In this document: piece by piece, positions 9,429 through 20,727 of the stretch | Numbering within the stretch: position 1 is the stretch's first letter | Layout of the letters: the number at the start of each line of letters is the position of its first letter | Assembly: GCA_030142905.1 (NCBI GenBank) | Contig: JASJOG010000592.1 | Span: 34,667-98,666, forward strand | Source: Heliopora coerulea | Lineage: Eukaryota; Cnidaria; Anthozoa; Scleralcyonacea; Helioporidae | Direction of reading: 5' to 3' | Length of the DNA: 64,000 nucleotides | The notes under the pieces: generated by a model | Seen by the model: the letters and a program-made list of their open reading frames with translations, nothing else | The model's database searches: none | What the model was told of the DNA's origin: nothing | Position numbers and translations under genes: made by a program

Positions 9429-9441
9429 TTAAATATAAAAA
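9397..9441. terminator. 15-bp-stem palindrome spanning a stop codon
   Basis: TTTTTATATTTAATC and GATTAAATATAAAAA are exact reverse complements separated by 15 bases; the TGA stop of the upstream gene overlaps the right arm. Followed by A7T7. Position and form match a 3'-end hairpin signal. Confidence 0.6.
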
Positions 9442-9490
9442 AATTTTTTTATTTTTTTTCTTTTAAAAAAATTTTCTCTTAAAATAAAAT

Positions 9491-9834
9491 ATGAATAATC
9501 AAAGTAATTATACTTTTAAACAATTGTGTAATATTGCAAAAGAAAGAAAAATAAAATATTTTAAAACTTACAAAAAAAATGAACTTGAAAAAATGCTTGG
9601 TTTGGAAATTAGTAAACCAAATGAAAGTTTGAAAAATATTGCAGAGAAAAAATAAAAAAACCAATACCAATAATTATTATAAACAAAGAAACAGGTAAAA
9701 TTTTAAATTTTAAAAGTCTTAATTCTGCTGCAAAAAATTTTAAACTAAATGCAGAATGTATCAAGTACAGAATTAAAGAAAAAAAAGAGTTTAAAATTAA
9801 TGATAAAACATTTTTGGCTTTTTTTGAAAATTAA
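9491..9834 (+). pseudogene. SAP-like plus NUMOD-like DNA-binding protein, frameshifted
   Basis: Two short frames. The first (9491-9655, 54 residues) begins with a SAP-type helix-extended-loop-helix (YTFKQLCNIAKERKIK, then YKKNELEKMLGLE), a DNA-binding fold. The second, in another frame from about 9657 to 9834, resembles NUMOD-type helix-turn-helix repeats of homing-endonuclease tails (IIINKETGKI, then LNSAAKNFKLN, then IKYRIKEKK). They meet at an A6-T-A7 region (9647-9660), so a single-base indel in the A run probably split one gene of about 113 residues. An accessory DNA-binding role is inferred. A 14-bp palindrome follows the stop. Confidence 0.55.
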
Positions 9835-9850
9835 AAAAATTTGATTTTAA

Positions 9851-9879
9851 AAAAATTTTTCTTTTAAAGAAAAATTTTT
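9851..9879. terminator. 14-bp-stem palindrome after the SAP-like gene
   Basis: AAAAATTTTTCTTT, one central T, then AAAGAAAAATTTTT. It begins 17 bases after the TAA at 9832-9834 and ends 17 bases before the next ATG. The simple A/T content makes chance more likely than for the other palindromes, but the CTTT/AAAG core is exact. Confidence 0.5.
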
Positions 9880-9895
9880 ATATAATAAAAAAAGA

Positions 9896-10180
9896 ATGCT
9901 TATAATTGAAAAATATTTAAAACAAGAAGATTATGAAAATAATGATAAAGACTATTTATATAATATTTTTACTAAAAAAATTGCTAAACTCTCAGGTGAA
10001 GGAGAATTATTACCACATCATGAATTTACAATAAATTATGATGAAAAATTTTGTATTTTTAGTGATTTTGAAATTGATTATGAAGTTAAAGAAAAAATTT
10101 ACACAAATTATAAAATTATTTTGAAACCAAGACCAAAAAGATTAAATTTATTAATTAATATTTTTATATTTAATCATTGA
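9896..10180 (+). CDS. Small Polinton protein, paralogue of the 9066-9428 gene
   Basis: 94 residues, intact. It has the shared pattern QEDYENNDKDYLYNIF, GEGELLPHHEFTINYDEK, FCIFSDFEIDYE, YKIILK and C-terminal NIFIFNH. It lacks the hairpin-encoded insertion of its neighbour. The ATG is preceded by TATAATAAAAAAAG rather than AAATAAATG. The two genes probably arose by tandem duplication, with the SAP-like gene between them. Function unknown. A perfect 30-bp palindrome follows 17 bases after the stop. Confidence 0.6.
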   Translation: MLIIEKYLKQEDYENNDKDYLYNIFTKKIAKLSGEGELLPHHEFTINYDEKFCIFSDFEIDYEVKEKIYTNYKIILKPRPKRLNLLINIFIFNH

Positions 10181-10197
10181 AGAACTTTGATATTTTT

Positions 10198-10227
10198 AAG
10201 AATAAAAATCATATGATTTTTATTCTT
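10198..10227. terminator. Perfect 30-bp palindrome after a gene
   Basis: AAGAATAAAAATCAT is followed without a loop by its exact reverse complement and then by a T run. This is the longest and cleanest of the gene-end palindromes in the element and the least likely to arise by chance, since it contains G/C positions in both arms. Confidence 0.65.
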
Positions 10228-10275
10228 TTTTTTTTTTCATTTTTGACTTTAAAGAAAAAAAATATATATAAATAA

Positions 10276-13200
10276 ATGAATACAAAACTAAACGCGTCCA
10301 ATGAAAGTCTTTTATTAAATGAAAATAATTTTTTAAATACAGACAATGTATTTGATCATGAATATTATGATAATATGTTTTATCCTATAGATGATGATAT
10401 GTTTTATTCTATAGATGATAACGATATGCCTGATTTTTTAGATAATGATATTATTGATGATTCTATAGATACTGGTAATATACTTGATTCACCAAATCCT
10501 AATTATTCATATAGTGAAATATTGAAACCAACAAAATATGTTCCAAAAATTAAAAGTTTGATTGAAAGTTCTAAAGAAAAAGCAAATAATTTATTTAACA
10601 AGTCTAAAGAAGAAGCACTTAATTTATTTGATAAATATAGAAATAATGTAAACAAAGGAACAGAAAAAATAACAAATTGGTATAATCATTTAAAAGAAAA
10701 TGTTTTAGATATATTTAACAAAATACCACAAACCTCCGGACCAGAAGCGGTGGTTGAATCGACCAGAGGTCTCAGCATCGAAGATGCACCAAAGTTTAAA
10801 TTGGATAAAAAAGCTTTGAAAGTAACAAAAAGATATGAAATGGATTTGGAAGAAGCTGGATTATCTTTATATGACCCTTTGAGTCTGTTGGAAAAAATAA
10901 AACCATTGGTAATAAAAAAATTTAAAAAATACCCAAGTACAAAACAACAAATAACTCTTGTATGTTTAATGAAAAAAGTAAATCCAGCAACTGGAGAAGA
11001 AACTACAGATAAAGCACATTTTCATAGTTATTATGAAGAAATTTTTGATGGAAGCAATTTTGATGAAATATATGAAAAAATGAAAAATAAAATTATTCAA
11101 AGTTTTGAAGAATATTTAAAAAATTCAAGTTTATGGAAATTTTATAAAAGTTTAAAAATAATTCTTAATATTAATAAAATTAAACGATTACTTGCATCAT
11201 CTTATATTCCTACTCCAAAATTTTTAAAAAATAAAAATGCAATTATTAATCCACAAAATGATGACCAAAAATGTTTATTGTGGTGTGTTGTAATAAATGA
11301 ACTTTTGAAAACTAATCCTAATTTGAAAAATCCTGGAAGAATTACAAAAATTTTAAACAAGAAAGCTGAGAGTTTTAATACAAAAGGTATGGAATTCCCG
11401 TGTGGATTTACAGATATTGATAAATTTGAAAAAAATAATAACATTGCAATTAATTTATTTGGATATAATGAAGAAAAAAGATTTGGAAATAAAAATCATG
11501 AAATTTTTCCTTTGAGGGTGAGTAAATTACAATTGGAACAAATCAACACACATGTGGACACGCATGTGAATACACATGTGAACATATTGTTAATAACCAA
11601 TGAAAATGGTGATAAACATTATTGTTTAATTAAAAATATGAGCAGATTATTTTCAAACCAAGTCAATAAAAGCAAAGAAAAAATACATATTTGTAATTAT
11701 TGTTTACAAAATTTTAGAAATGGAAAAACTCTTAAAAATCATTTAGAATATTGTTCAAAATATAAACGCGGAAAAACTGTTTATCCAAATAAAGGAGAAA
11801 AATTAAAGTTTAAAAATTATGAAAAAATGAACAATGTTCCATTTTGTAATTTATGCAGATTTTGAATGCAATTTAAAATATGAGGATAAAAATATTGGTG
11901 AACCGGTAGGTGACCGCGCTGCAGCTTCGCCGCTGAGACCTTCGGTCGATCCGCGTACAAAACAATTTCAAAAACATGAACCGTCTGGATATTGTTATTT
12001 GATAAAATGTTTTGATGATAATTTATTTAAACCAAAATTATTAAAATACACCAAAAAATCTGATGACGGTGGAGCCGGCGCAAGCGCTGTGTCTTTAAAA
12101 TTTGTGGAAAGTTTAGAAAATAATATTAAAAAAATACACGAGCAATTTAAATTCCCAAAAAATATAATATTAAGAGAAAAGGATAAAAAAGATTTTGAAA
12201 AAGCTAAGAAATGTTATGCTTGTGGTGAAAAGTTTAAGATAAACGGTAAAGTTAAAGACCATTGTCATTATACTGGAAAATATCGAGGTGCTGCTTGTAT
12301 TAGTTGTAATTCAAAAATGAAAAACCCTAAATTTGTTCCAGTTATATTTCATAATTTACAAAATTATGATAGTCATTTGTTTATAAAAAATCTAGGTGTT
12401 TCAGAAGGTGAAATTAATTGTATACCCAACACTGAGGAGAAATATATTTCATTCACAAGAGATTATTGTTGATAAATTTGAATATAAAAAAATAATTACA
12501 GAAAAACAATTTCAAAGTAAATGTAAAGAAAACATTATTGAATATGAGGAATTTAATAACGAAAAAGGTGAAATAGAGTATAAAATCAAAGAAATAATTA
12601 ATGTTAAAAAACAAATTAGATTTATTGATAGTTTTAAGTTTATGCAAAGTGGTTTAGGAAACTTGGTTAAAAATTTAGATAAAAATGAACTAAATATTAT
12701 GAAAAAATTTTACAGTGAAGCTGAAGAAAGAGAATTATTAACTAAAAAAGGTGTGTTTCCATATGATTGGTTTGATAATATTGAAAAATTAAAAGAAGTA
12801 AAATTACCTGATATTAAGGAATTTTATTCAAAATTAAATGATGAAAATATAACAGAAGCAGATTATGAACATGCTCAAAATGTTTGGAAAAAATTTAATA
12901 TTAAAAATATAAAAGAATATCATGACTTGTATTTGAAAACTGATGTGATACTTTTGGCAGATGTTTTTAAAAATTTTAGAAAAGTTTGTAAAGAAAATTA
13001 TAAATTGGACCCCGCTTGGTATTATACTTCCCCAGGTCTTGCTTGGGATGCAATGTTAAAAATGACTGGGGTTGAATTGGATTTATTATCTGACTCACAA
13101 ATGTATCTTATGGTTGAAAATGGAATTAGAGGAGGAATTTCAACAATTACAAAGAGATATGCAAAAGCTAATAATCCTTATATGGACTCAAAGTATAATC

Positions 13201-14470
13201 CTGAAGAAGATAATATATATCTTGCTTATTTAGACGCAAATAATCTTTATGGGTGGGCTATGAGTAAAAAACTTCCTGTGAGAGATTTTAAATGGATGAA
13301 TGAAAAGGAATTACAAAATTGGGAGAAATTTCCTTGTATATTAGAAGTTAACTTGGAATATCCTGAAGAACTTCATGATTTACATAATGAATACCCGCTA
13401 GCACCAGAAAGATTAAAAGTTGACACAGTTGAAAAATTAATACCAAATTTGAATAATAAAGAAAAATATGTTTTACATAGTGAAAACTTGAAATTATATG
13501 AAAAATTAGGATTAAAAATTAGTGGAATTTATAAAGGTATCAAATTTTATGAAGAAGATTTTATGAAAAAATATATATTGATTTAAACACAAAACTGAGA
13601 ACAGGTGCAAAAAATGAATTTGAAAAAGACTTTTTCAAACTTATGAATAATTCTGTGTTTGGAAAAACTATGGAGAATGTTAGAAACAGAGTTGATATAC
13701 AATTAGTTAACAGAGAAGAAAAAGCATTAAAATTATTTTCAAAAACTAATTTTAACAAAAGAACAATATTTTCTGAAAATTTAATTGCTGTGCATATGCA
13801 TAAGAAAAAAATTAAGCTAGATAAACCTATATATTTAGGAATGAGCATATTAGATTTATCAAAGACTTTAATGTATGATTTTCATTACAATTATATTAAA
13901 TTAAAATATGGTGAAAATGCGCGGTTGTAATTTACAGATACTGACAGTTTAATGTATGAAATTAAAACTGAAGATTTTTATAAAGATATATCCCCAGATG
14001 TTGAAAAAATGTTTGACACAAGTAATTATCCAAAAGAACATGAAAGCGGAATTAAAACCGGTTTAAACAAAAAAGTAATTGGAATGATGAAAGATGAGTG
14101 TGGTGGTAAACAAATAGAAGAATTTGTAGGACTGAGAGCAAAATTATATTCTTATAAAATATATGAAAAAGGCAATGCACCAAAGGTGTCAAAAAGATGT
14201 AAAGGTGTTAAGAAGAATGTTATTGAAAAAAATATGACATTTCAAAATTATAAAGATTGTTTATTTACTGAAGAAGAACAAATTAGAAAAATGAATTTAA
14301 TAAGACACCGAAATCATGAATTGTATACTGAGAGTATTGAAAAAATTTCATTGTGAGCAAAAGATGATAAAAGAATAATACTTGAAAATAAAATAGATAC
14401 ATTGGCATATGGTCATTACATGAATGAAATGATTGACACTTATGAGAATATATTTGGATTTAAACCGTAA
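10276..14470 (+). pseudogene. Protein-primed family B DNA polymerase (PolB), broken by frameshifts and stops
   Basis: Replicates the element's DNA. Order: acidic and helical N-terminus; a segment around 11,265-11,630 with KCLLWCVV and later KHYCLIKN, typical of Polinton PolB and possibly a Cys/His protease-like fold; a C2H2 finger (CNYCLQNF…H…C, ~11,695-11,750); exonuclease motif YADFEC (~11,850); an endonuclease VII-like cysteine motif (CYACGEKF, DHCHYTGKYRG, CISCN, ~12,210-12,315); polymerase motif A (LDANNLYGWAM, ~13,230); motif B ([12 protein letters not shown], ~13,645); motif C (FTDTDSL, ~13,931). Breaks: frame changes near 11,835-11,865, 12,440-12,470 and an A6 run at 13,566; TAA at 13,928-13,930; TGA at 14,354-14,356. 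The start is in TATAAATAAATG. GC-rich micro-hairpins lie at ~10,735-10,787, 11,937 and 12,078. Confidence 0.93.
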
Positions 14471-14493
14471 AATACTTTATCAGCTAGGTTGTT

Positions 14494-14974
14494 TCCTTAA
14501 AATTCTGTCAAAAAAGGTAATCCCCCCACCAGTCGTTGAGGGGTTTTCCCCACATTCCATACATTCCAGATCTCCCTAAAAACGGAGCAAACTAAAAATA
14601 GTTTTTTTGTTGACATCGAGTTAGGCTGGTTGCTAGGGAGATTAGGCATATATGGAATGTTTGGAATGTTTGGAATGTTTGGAATGTTAAGGTTATTCCC
14701 GTAAGACACTTTGGAAAATTTTAACCAAATTTGAAAATGTTCTGAAAAACAGTGACAGAATGGGAATACCCCGAACAACACTTTGAAAAATTTTAACCAA
14801 ATTTGAAAATATGCTGAAAAACTGTGAGGGAGACAAAACCGGAAGTTACGTCAGAAGAACAAGAAGGGGAACCCCCCACGACACTTTGAAAAATTTTAAC
14901 CAAATTTGAAATTTTGTCTAAATTTGAAAATTTGTTGAAAACGGTGTGACAGAATCCGGATATTATAGACTACT
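14494..14974. repeat. Right terminal repeat of Polinton 1
   Basis: Homologous, in the same orientation, to 22,634-23,186. Both contain CATTCCATACATTCCAGAT, then GTTGACATCGAG, then tandem degenerate blocks built on ACACTTTGAAAAATTTTAAC (three here: ~14,705, 14,778, 14,882), and both end TATAGACTACT. Internal tandem blocks and an end ...CT are usual for Polinton terminal inverted repeats. A (TGGAATGTTT)4-like run sits at ~14,652-14,690. Somewhat more G/C-rich than the genes, with CCCCCC runs. Confidence 0.8.
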
Positions 14975-17900
14975 CTTTATTCTCTTCTTTGACCGCAATA
15001 GATAATTTTAGAAGTATTGGCGAGCTTTGATAAAGTTTCTCGAAAAACTACTCAGTGCTGCCACAGCAGTTTAATTGTAGTTTCACTAATCGTCTTATCA
15101 CGTGGAGAGAAAGCGTTTTTTACGAGTTTGAAAAATATTCACATCACCTTGTCTAATCGACGAAATTCGATTTGTTTTATGATATTTGGTTAGGAAAGTA
15201 TATTTTAGAAGCATTGGAAAAGTTTTCCCCAACTATTTGGTTTCGATCTAGGTGTAACCATTCTGAAGGCTTTAATGCGTATAAGGCTTAAGAAGAGTCC
15301 AATTTCTAAACATTGACATATTTTCTGAAATATGCTCCAATACATCAGCTAATACTATTATACTCTTCTCTGACCCGAGTAGGTCATTTTAGAAGTATTG
15401 GCGAGCTTTGAGAAAGTTTCTCGAAAAACTACTCAGTGCTGCCACGGCAGTTTAACTGTTAGTTTCACTAATCGTCTTATCTCGTGGAGAGGAAGCGTTT
15501 TGTACGAGTTTGAAAAATATTCACATCACCTTGTCTAATCGACGAAATTCGATTTGTTTTATGATATTTGGTTGGGAAAGTATATTTTAGAAGCATTGGA
15601 AAAGTTTTCCCCAACTATTTGGTTTCGATCTAGGTGTAACCATTCTGATGGCTTTAATGCGTATAAGGCTTAAGAGTCCAATTTGGAAACATTGCCATAT
15701 TTACCGAAATAGTGCTCCAATCAATGAACTAATCACTTTATTCTCTTCTCTGACCCGAGTAGATCATTTTAGAAGTATTGGCGAGCTTTGAGAAAGTTTC
15801 TCGAAAAACTACTCAGTGCTGCCACAGCAGTTTAACTGTTAGTTTCACTAATCGTCTTATCTCGTGGAGAGAAAGCATTTTGTACGAGTTTGAGAAATAT
15901 TCATATCATCTCTCCGAATCGACGAAATTCGATTTGTTTTACGATGTTTTGGTGGAAGAGAGAATTTTAGAGGCATTGCGAAAGTCTGGCACACCGATTT
16001 GGTTTCGACCCAATTCTAAACATTCTTATGGCTTTTAGGCGTATAAGGCTAAGAGGCCAATTTCTGAACATTGCCATGTTTTCTGAAATACTACTCCAAT
16101 CCATCAACTAACACTTATATACTCTTCTCTCACCCGAATAGATTATTTTAGAAGCATTGGTGTTCTTTGGCTAACTTTTGAAAAAAGCTTCTCACTGCAA
16201 CCACAGCAGTTTCACTCTTTCTTTCACTAATCGTCTTATCTCGTGAAAAGAAAGCGTTTTTAATGAGTTTGAAAAATTTTCCTATTACCTCGTCGAATCA
16301 ACGAAATTCAATTTGTTTTCTGATGTTTGGATGGAAGAGAATATTTTAGAAGCATTGCGAAGTCTGCCACACGTATTCGGTTCCGATCTAATTGTAACCA
16401 TTCTGATGGCTTTTATGCGTATAAGGCTTAAGAGTCCAATTTCGAAACATTGCCATATTTTCTGAAATAGTGTTCCAATCAACGAACTAATACCTTTATT
16501 CACTTCTCTGACCCGAATAGATCATTTGAGAAGTATTGGCGAGCTTTGGGAAACTTTGTGAAAAAGTACTCACAGAAGCCCCAGCAGTTTAACTGTAGTT
16601 TCACTAATTGTCTTATCTCGTGGAGAGAAAGCGTTTTGTACGAGTTTGAAAAATATTCACATCACCTTGTCTAATCGACGAAATTCGATTTGTTTTATGA
16701 TATTTGGGTGGAAGAGAACATTTTATAAAAATTGGGAGAGTTTGCCACCATTATTTGATTTCGACCCAATTCTAACCATTCTTATGGCTTTTAAATGTAT
16801 AAGGCTTAAGAGGCCAATATCTACACATTGCCATATTTTCTGAAATATGCTACAATACATCAGCTAATACTATAATGCTCTTCTCTGACCCGAGTAGATC
16901 ATTTGAGATGTATTGGCGAGCTTTGGGAAACTTTGTGTAAAACTACTCACAGCAACCACAGCAGTTTAACTGTTAGTTTCACTAAACGTCTTATCTCGTG
17001 GAGAGAAGACGTTTTTCACGAGTTTGAAAAATATTCTCATTACCTTGTCTAATCGACGAAATTCGATTTGTTTTATGATATTTGGTTGGGAAAGTATATT
17101 TTAGAAGCATTGGAAAAGTTTTCCCCATCTATTTGGTTCCGATCTAGGTGTAACCATTCTGATGGCTTTAATGTGTATAAGGCTTAAGAGTCCAATTTGG
17201 AAACATTGCCATATTTACCGAAATAGTGCTCCAATCAATGAACTAATCACTTTATTCTCCTATTTCACCGGAATAGATCATTTTAGAAGTATTGGCGAGC
17301 TTTGAGAAAGTTTCTCGAAAAACTCAGCGCTTCCACAGCAGTTTAACTGTTAGTTTCACTAATCGTCTTATCTCGTGGAGAGAAAGCATTTTGTACGAGT
17401 TTGAAAAATATTCATATCATCTCTCCGAATCGACGAAATTCGATTTGTTTTACGATGTTTTGGTGGAAGAGAGAATTTTAGAGGCATTGCGAAAGTCTGG
17501 CATACCGATTTGTTTTCGACCCAATTCTAAACATTCTTATGGCTTTTAGGCGTATAAGGCTAAGAGGCCAATTTCTAAACGTTGCCATGTTTTCTGAAAT
17601 AGTACTCCAATCCATCAACTAACACTTATATACTCTTCTCTCGCCCGAATAGATTATTTTAGAAGCATTGGTGTTCTTTGGCTAACTTTTGTAAAAAGCT
17701 TCTCGCTGCAACCACAGCAGTTTCACTCTTTCTTTCACTAATCGTCTTATCTCGTGAAAAGAAAGCGTTTTTAATGAGTTTGAAAAATTTTCCTATTACC
17801 TTGTCGAATCAACGAAATTCAATTTGTTTTCTGATGTTTGGATGGAAGAGAATATTTTAGAAGCATTGCGAAGTCTGCCACACGTATTCGGTCCCGATCT

Positions 17901-20241
17901 AATTGTAACCATTCTGATGGCTTTTATTCGTATAAGGCTTAAGAGTCCAATTTCGAAACATTGCCATATTTTCTGAAATAGTGTTCCAATCAACGAACTA
18001 ATACCTTTATTCACTTCTCTGACCCGAATAGATCATTTGAGAAGTATTGGCGAGCTTTGGGAAACTTTGTGAAAAAGTACTCACAGAAGCCCCAGCAGTT
18101 TAACTGTAGTTTCACTAATCGTCTTATCTCGTGGAGAGAAAGCATCTTGTACGAGTTTGAAAAATATTCACATCACCTTGTCTAATCGACGAAATTCGAT
18201 TTGTTTTATGATATTTGGGTGGAAGAGAACATTTTATAAAAATTGGGAAAGTTTGCCACCATTATTTGATTTCGACCCAATTCTAACCATTCTTATGGCT
18301 TTTAAATGTATAAGGCTTAAGAGGCCAATATCTACACATTGCCATATTTTCTGAAATATGCTACAATACATCAGCTAATACTATAATGCTCTTCTCTGAC
18401 CCGAGTAGATCATTTGAGATGTATTGGCGAGCTTTGGGAAACTTTGTGTAAAAAAACTCACAGCAGTCACAACAGTTTAACTGTTAGTTTCACTAAACGT
18501 CTTATCTCGTGGAGAGAAAGCGTTTTTCACGAGTTTGAAAAATATTCACATTACCTTGTCTAATCGACGAAATTCGATTTGTTTTATTATATTTGGTTGG
18601 GAAAGTATATTTTAGAAGCATTGGAAAAGTTTTTCCCATCTATTTGGTTTCGATCTAGGTGTAACCATTCTGATGGCTTTAATGCGTAGAAGGCTTAAGA
18701 GTCCAATTTGGAAACATTGCCATATTTACCGAAATAGTGCTCCAATCAATGAACTAATCACTTTATTCTCCTATTTCACCGGAATAGATCATTTTAGAAG
18801 TATTGGCGAGCTTTGAGAAAGTTTCTCGAAAAACTACTCAGTGCTGCCACAGCAGTTTAACTGTTAGTTTCACTAATCGTCTTATCTCGTGGAGAGAAAG
18901 CATTTTGTACGAGTTTGAAAAATATTCACATCACCTTGTCTAATCGACGAAATTCGATTTGTTTTATGATATTTGGGTGGAAGAGAACATTTTATAAAAA
19001 TTGGGAGAGTTTGCCACCATTATTTGATTTCGACCCAATTCTAACCATTCTTATGGCTTTTAAATGTATAAGGCTTAAGAGGCCAATATCTACACATTGC
19101 CATATTTTCTGAAATATGCTACAATACATCAGCTAATACTATAATGCTCTTCTCTGACCCGAGTAGATCATTTGAGATGTATTGGCGAGCTTTGGGAAAC
19201 TTTGTGTAAAAAAACTCACAGCAGTCACAACAGTTTAACTGTTAGTTTCACTAAACGTCTTATCTCGTGGAGAGAAAGCGTTTTTCACGAGTTTGAAAAA
19301 TATTCACATTACCTTGTCTAATCGACGAAATTCGATTTGTTTTATTATATTTGGTTGGGAAAGTATATTTTAGAAGCATTGGAAAAGTTTTTCCCATCTA
19401 TTTGGTTTCGATCTAGGTGTAACCATTCTGATGGCTTTAATGCGTAGAAGGCTTAAGAGTCCAATTTGGAAACATTGCCATATTTACCGAAATAGTGCTC
19501 CAATCAATGAACTAATCACTTTATTCTCCTATTTCACCGGAATAGATCATTTTAGAAGTATTGGCGAGCTTTGAGAAAGTTTCTCGAAAAACTACTCAGT
19601 GCTGCCACAGCAGTTTAACTGTTAGTTTCACTAATCGTCTTATCTCGTGGAGAGAAAGCATTTTGTACGAGTTTGAGAAATATTCATATCATCTCTCCGA
19701 ATCGACGAAATTCGATTTGTTTTACGATGTTTTGGTGGAAGAGAGAATTTTAGAGGCATTGCTAAAGTCTGGCACACCGATTTGTTTTCGACCCAATTCT
19801 AAATATTCTTATGGCTTTTAGGCGTATAAGGCTAAGAGGCCAATTTCTAAACGTTGCCATGTTTTCTGAAATAGTACTCCAATCCATCAACTAACATTTT
19901 TATACTCTTCTCTCACCCGAATAGATTATTTTAGAAGCATTGGTGTTCTTTGGCTAACTTTTGAAAAAAGCTTCTCACTGCAACCACAGCAGTTTCACTC
20001 TTTCTTTCACTAATCGTCTTATCTCGTGAAGAGAAAGCGTTTTTAATGAGTTTGAAAAATTTTCCTATTACCTCGTCGAATCAACGAAATTCAATTTGTT
20101 TTCTGATGTTTGGATGGAAGTGAATATTTTAGAAGCATTGCGAAGTCTGCCACACGTATTCGGTTCCGATCTAATTGTTACCATTCTGATGGCTTTTATG
20201 CGTATAAGGCTTAAGAGTCCAATTTCGAAACATTGCCATAT
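14975..20241 (+). repeat. Satellite array, 14 monomers of ~379 bp with higher-order structure
   Basis: The marker AGAAGTATTGGCGAGCTTT or a variant occurs at about 15010, 15391, 15771, 16150, 16529, 16906, 17285, 17661, 18040, 18417, 18796, 19175, 19554 and 19933, spacing 376-381 bp. Monomers fall into types ordered A A B C D E B C D E D' E B C; the B-C-D-E block (~1.51 kb) is a higher-order unit. The 18796 monomer begins as type B and continues as type D, a crossover product. Type B monomers hold an 86-codon frame that other types break, so I do not call it a gene. The array starts exactly at the end of Polinton 1 and stops inside a broken capsid gene. Confidence 0.93.
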
Positions 20242-20705
20242 TGGAATAAAAATGGAACTTTTCATTATTTAACTATAAATGTTCCGCATAAGAGTATGAA
20301 AGGAGTTGTATCACAGATAGTAAACAATTTTTTGATCCAAATATAACAGACGTCAAAATTATTGTTGAAGTAATGCCAGATAGTATATATTCACAGGGTA
20401 TGCTAAAAAGATTTTTTGAAGAGGCTTTTAGGATATTTCACGGAGGATATGACGGCAGAGCAGGCGCAAACTATTGTGATGTAGTTATGAATCTTGAGAA
20501 ATTTTATAAAGATTCATTTGCATTATGTATTGATCTACGTACATTAGATGATAACTTTGTTTATGGAACCAGTAAAAAATTAGTAAATACACAGTCTGGA
20601 TTATTGTTAGAAATTAAAAAAACTGCTATTTCTGCAAATGTAATGTGTTATATATTTGTGATAAGTGATGGATGGTTAAACATTGTAAATAAAGATTTGT
20701 CATGA
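20242..20705 (+). pseudogene. C-terminal fragment of a Polinton major capsid protein
   Basis: Homologous to the end of the gene at 1-984 and extending beyond it. The first ~70 bases match in one frame, then a short deletion with frame change occurs near 20,310; from about 20,320 the frame is open to the TGA at 20,703-20,705. Visible: DPNITDVKI, SIYSQG, FFEEAFRIFHGG, then a C-terminal region with FALCIDLRTLDDN and a beta-rich end (VMCYIFVISDG). The N-terminal ~275 codons are missing, replaced by satellite. A 12-bp palindrome (ATTTTATAAAAT, 20,711-20,722) follows the stop. Confidence 0.65.
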
Positions 20706-20727
20706 ATTCAATTTTATAAAATAAAAA

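Larger units (their letters stand above)
1..14974. mobile_element. Polinton/Maverick (adintovirus-like) element 1, right-hand part
   Basis: A self-synthesising DNA transposon or integrated virus, cut by the left window edge. It combines a chromodomain integrase, a protein-primed family B DNA polymerase, capsid and penton-like proteins and a fibre, all in very AT-rich DNA unlike the host flank. The right end is a repeat-rich terminus finishing ...AGACTACT, so it reads inward AGTAGTCTATAA; Polintons characteristically have AG...CT ends and 6-bp target duplications. The base after the end begins CTTTAT, which is also satellite consensus, so the element appears to sit in satellite DNA. Many genes carry stops or frameshifts, so it is probably inactive. 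Confidence 0.9.

Noticed and set aside
1..14470. Bacterial or phage contamination because of tail-fibre-like repeats and AT-rich dense genes
   Set aside because: Chromodomain integrase, protein-primed PolB and AG…CT termini are Polinton features, and a sister element sits inside a host MITE.
14975..20241. Regular repeats as a CRISPR array
   Set aside because: The unit is ~379 bp throughout with no short constant repeat alternating with unique spacers, and the window is eukaryotic.
15778..20265. Repeated 60-86 codon frames in the satellite, read as small genes
   Set aside because: They recur with the monomer period, often lack ATG, are broken in most monomers and have no regulatory context; they reflect repeat structure.
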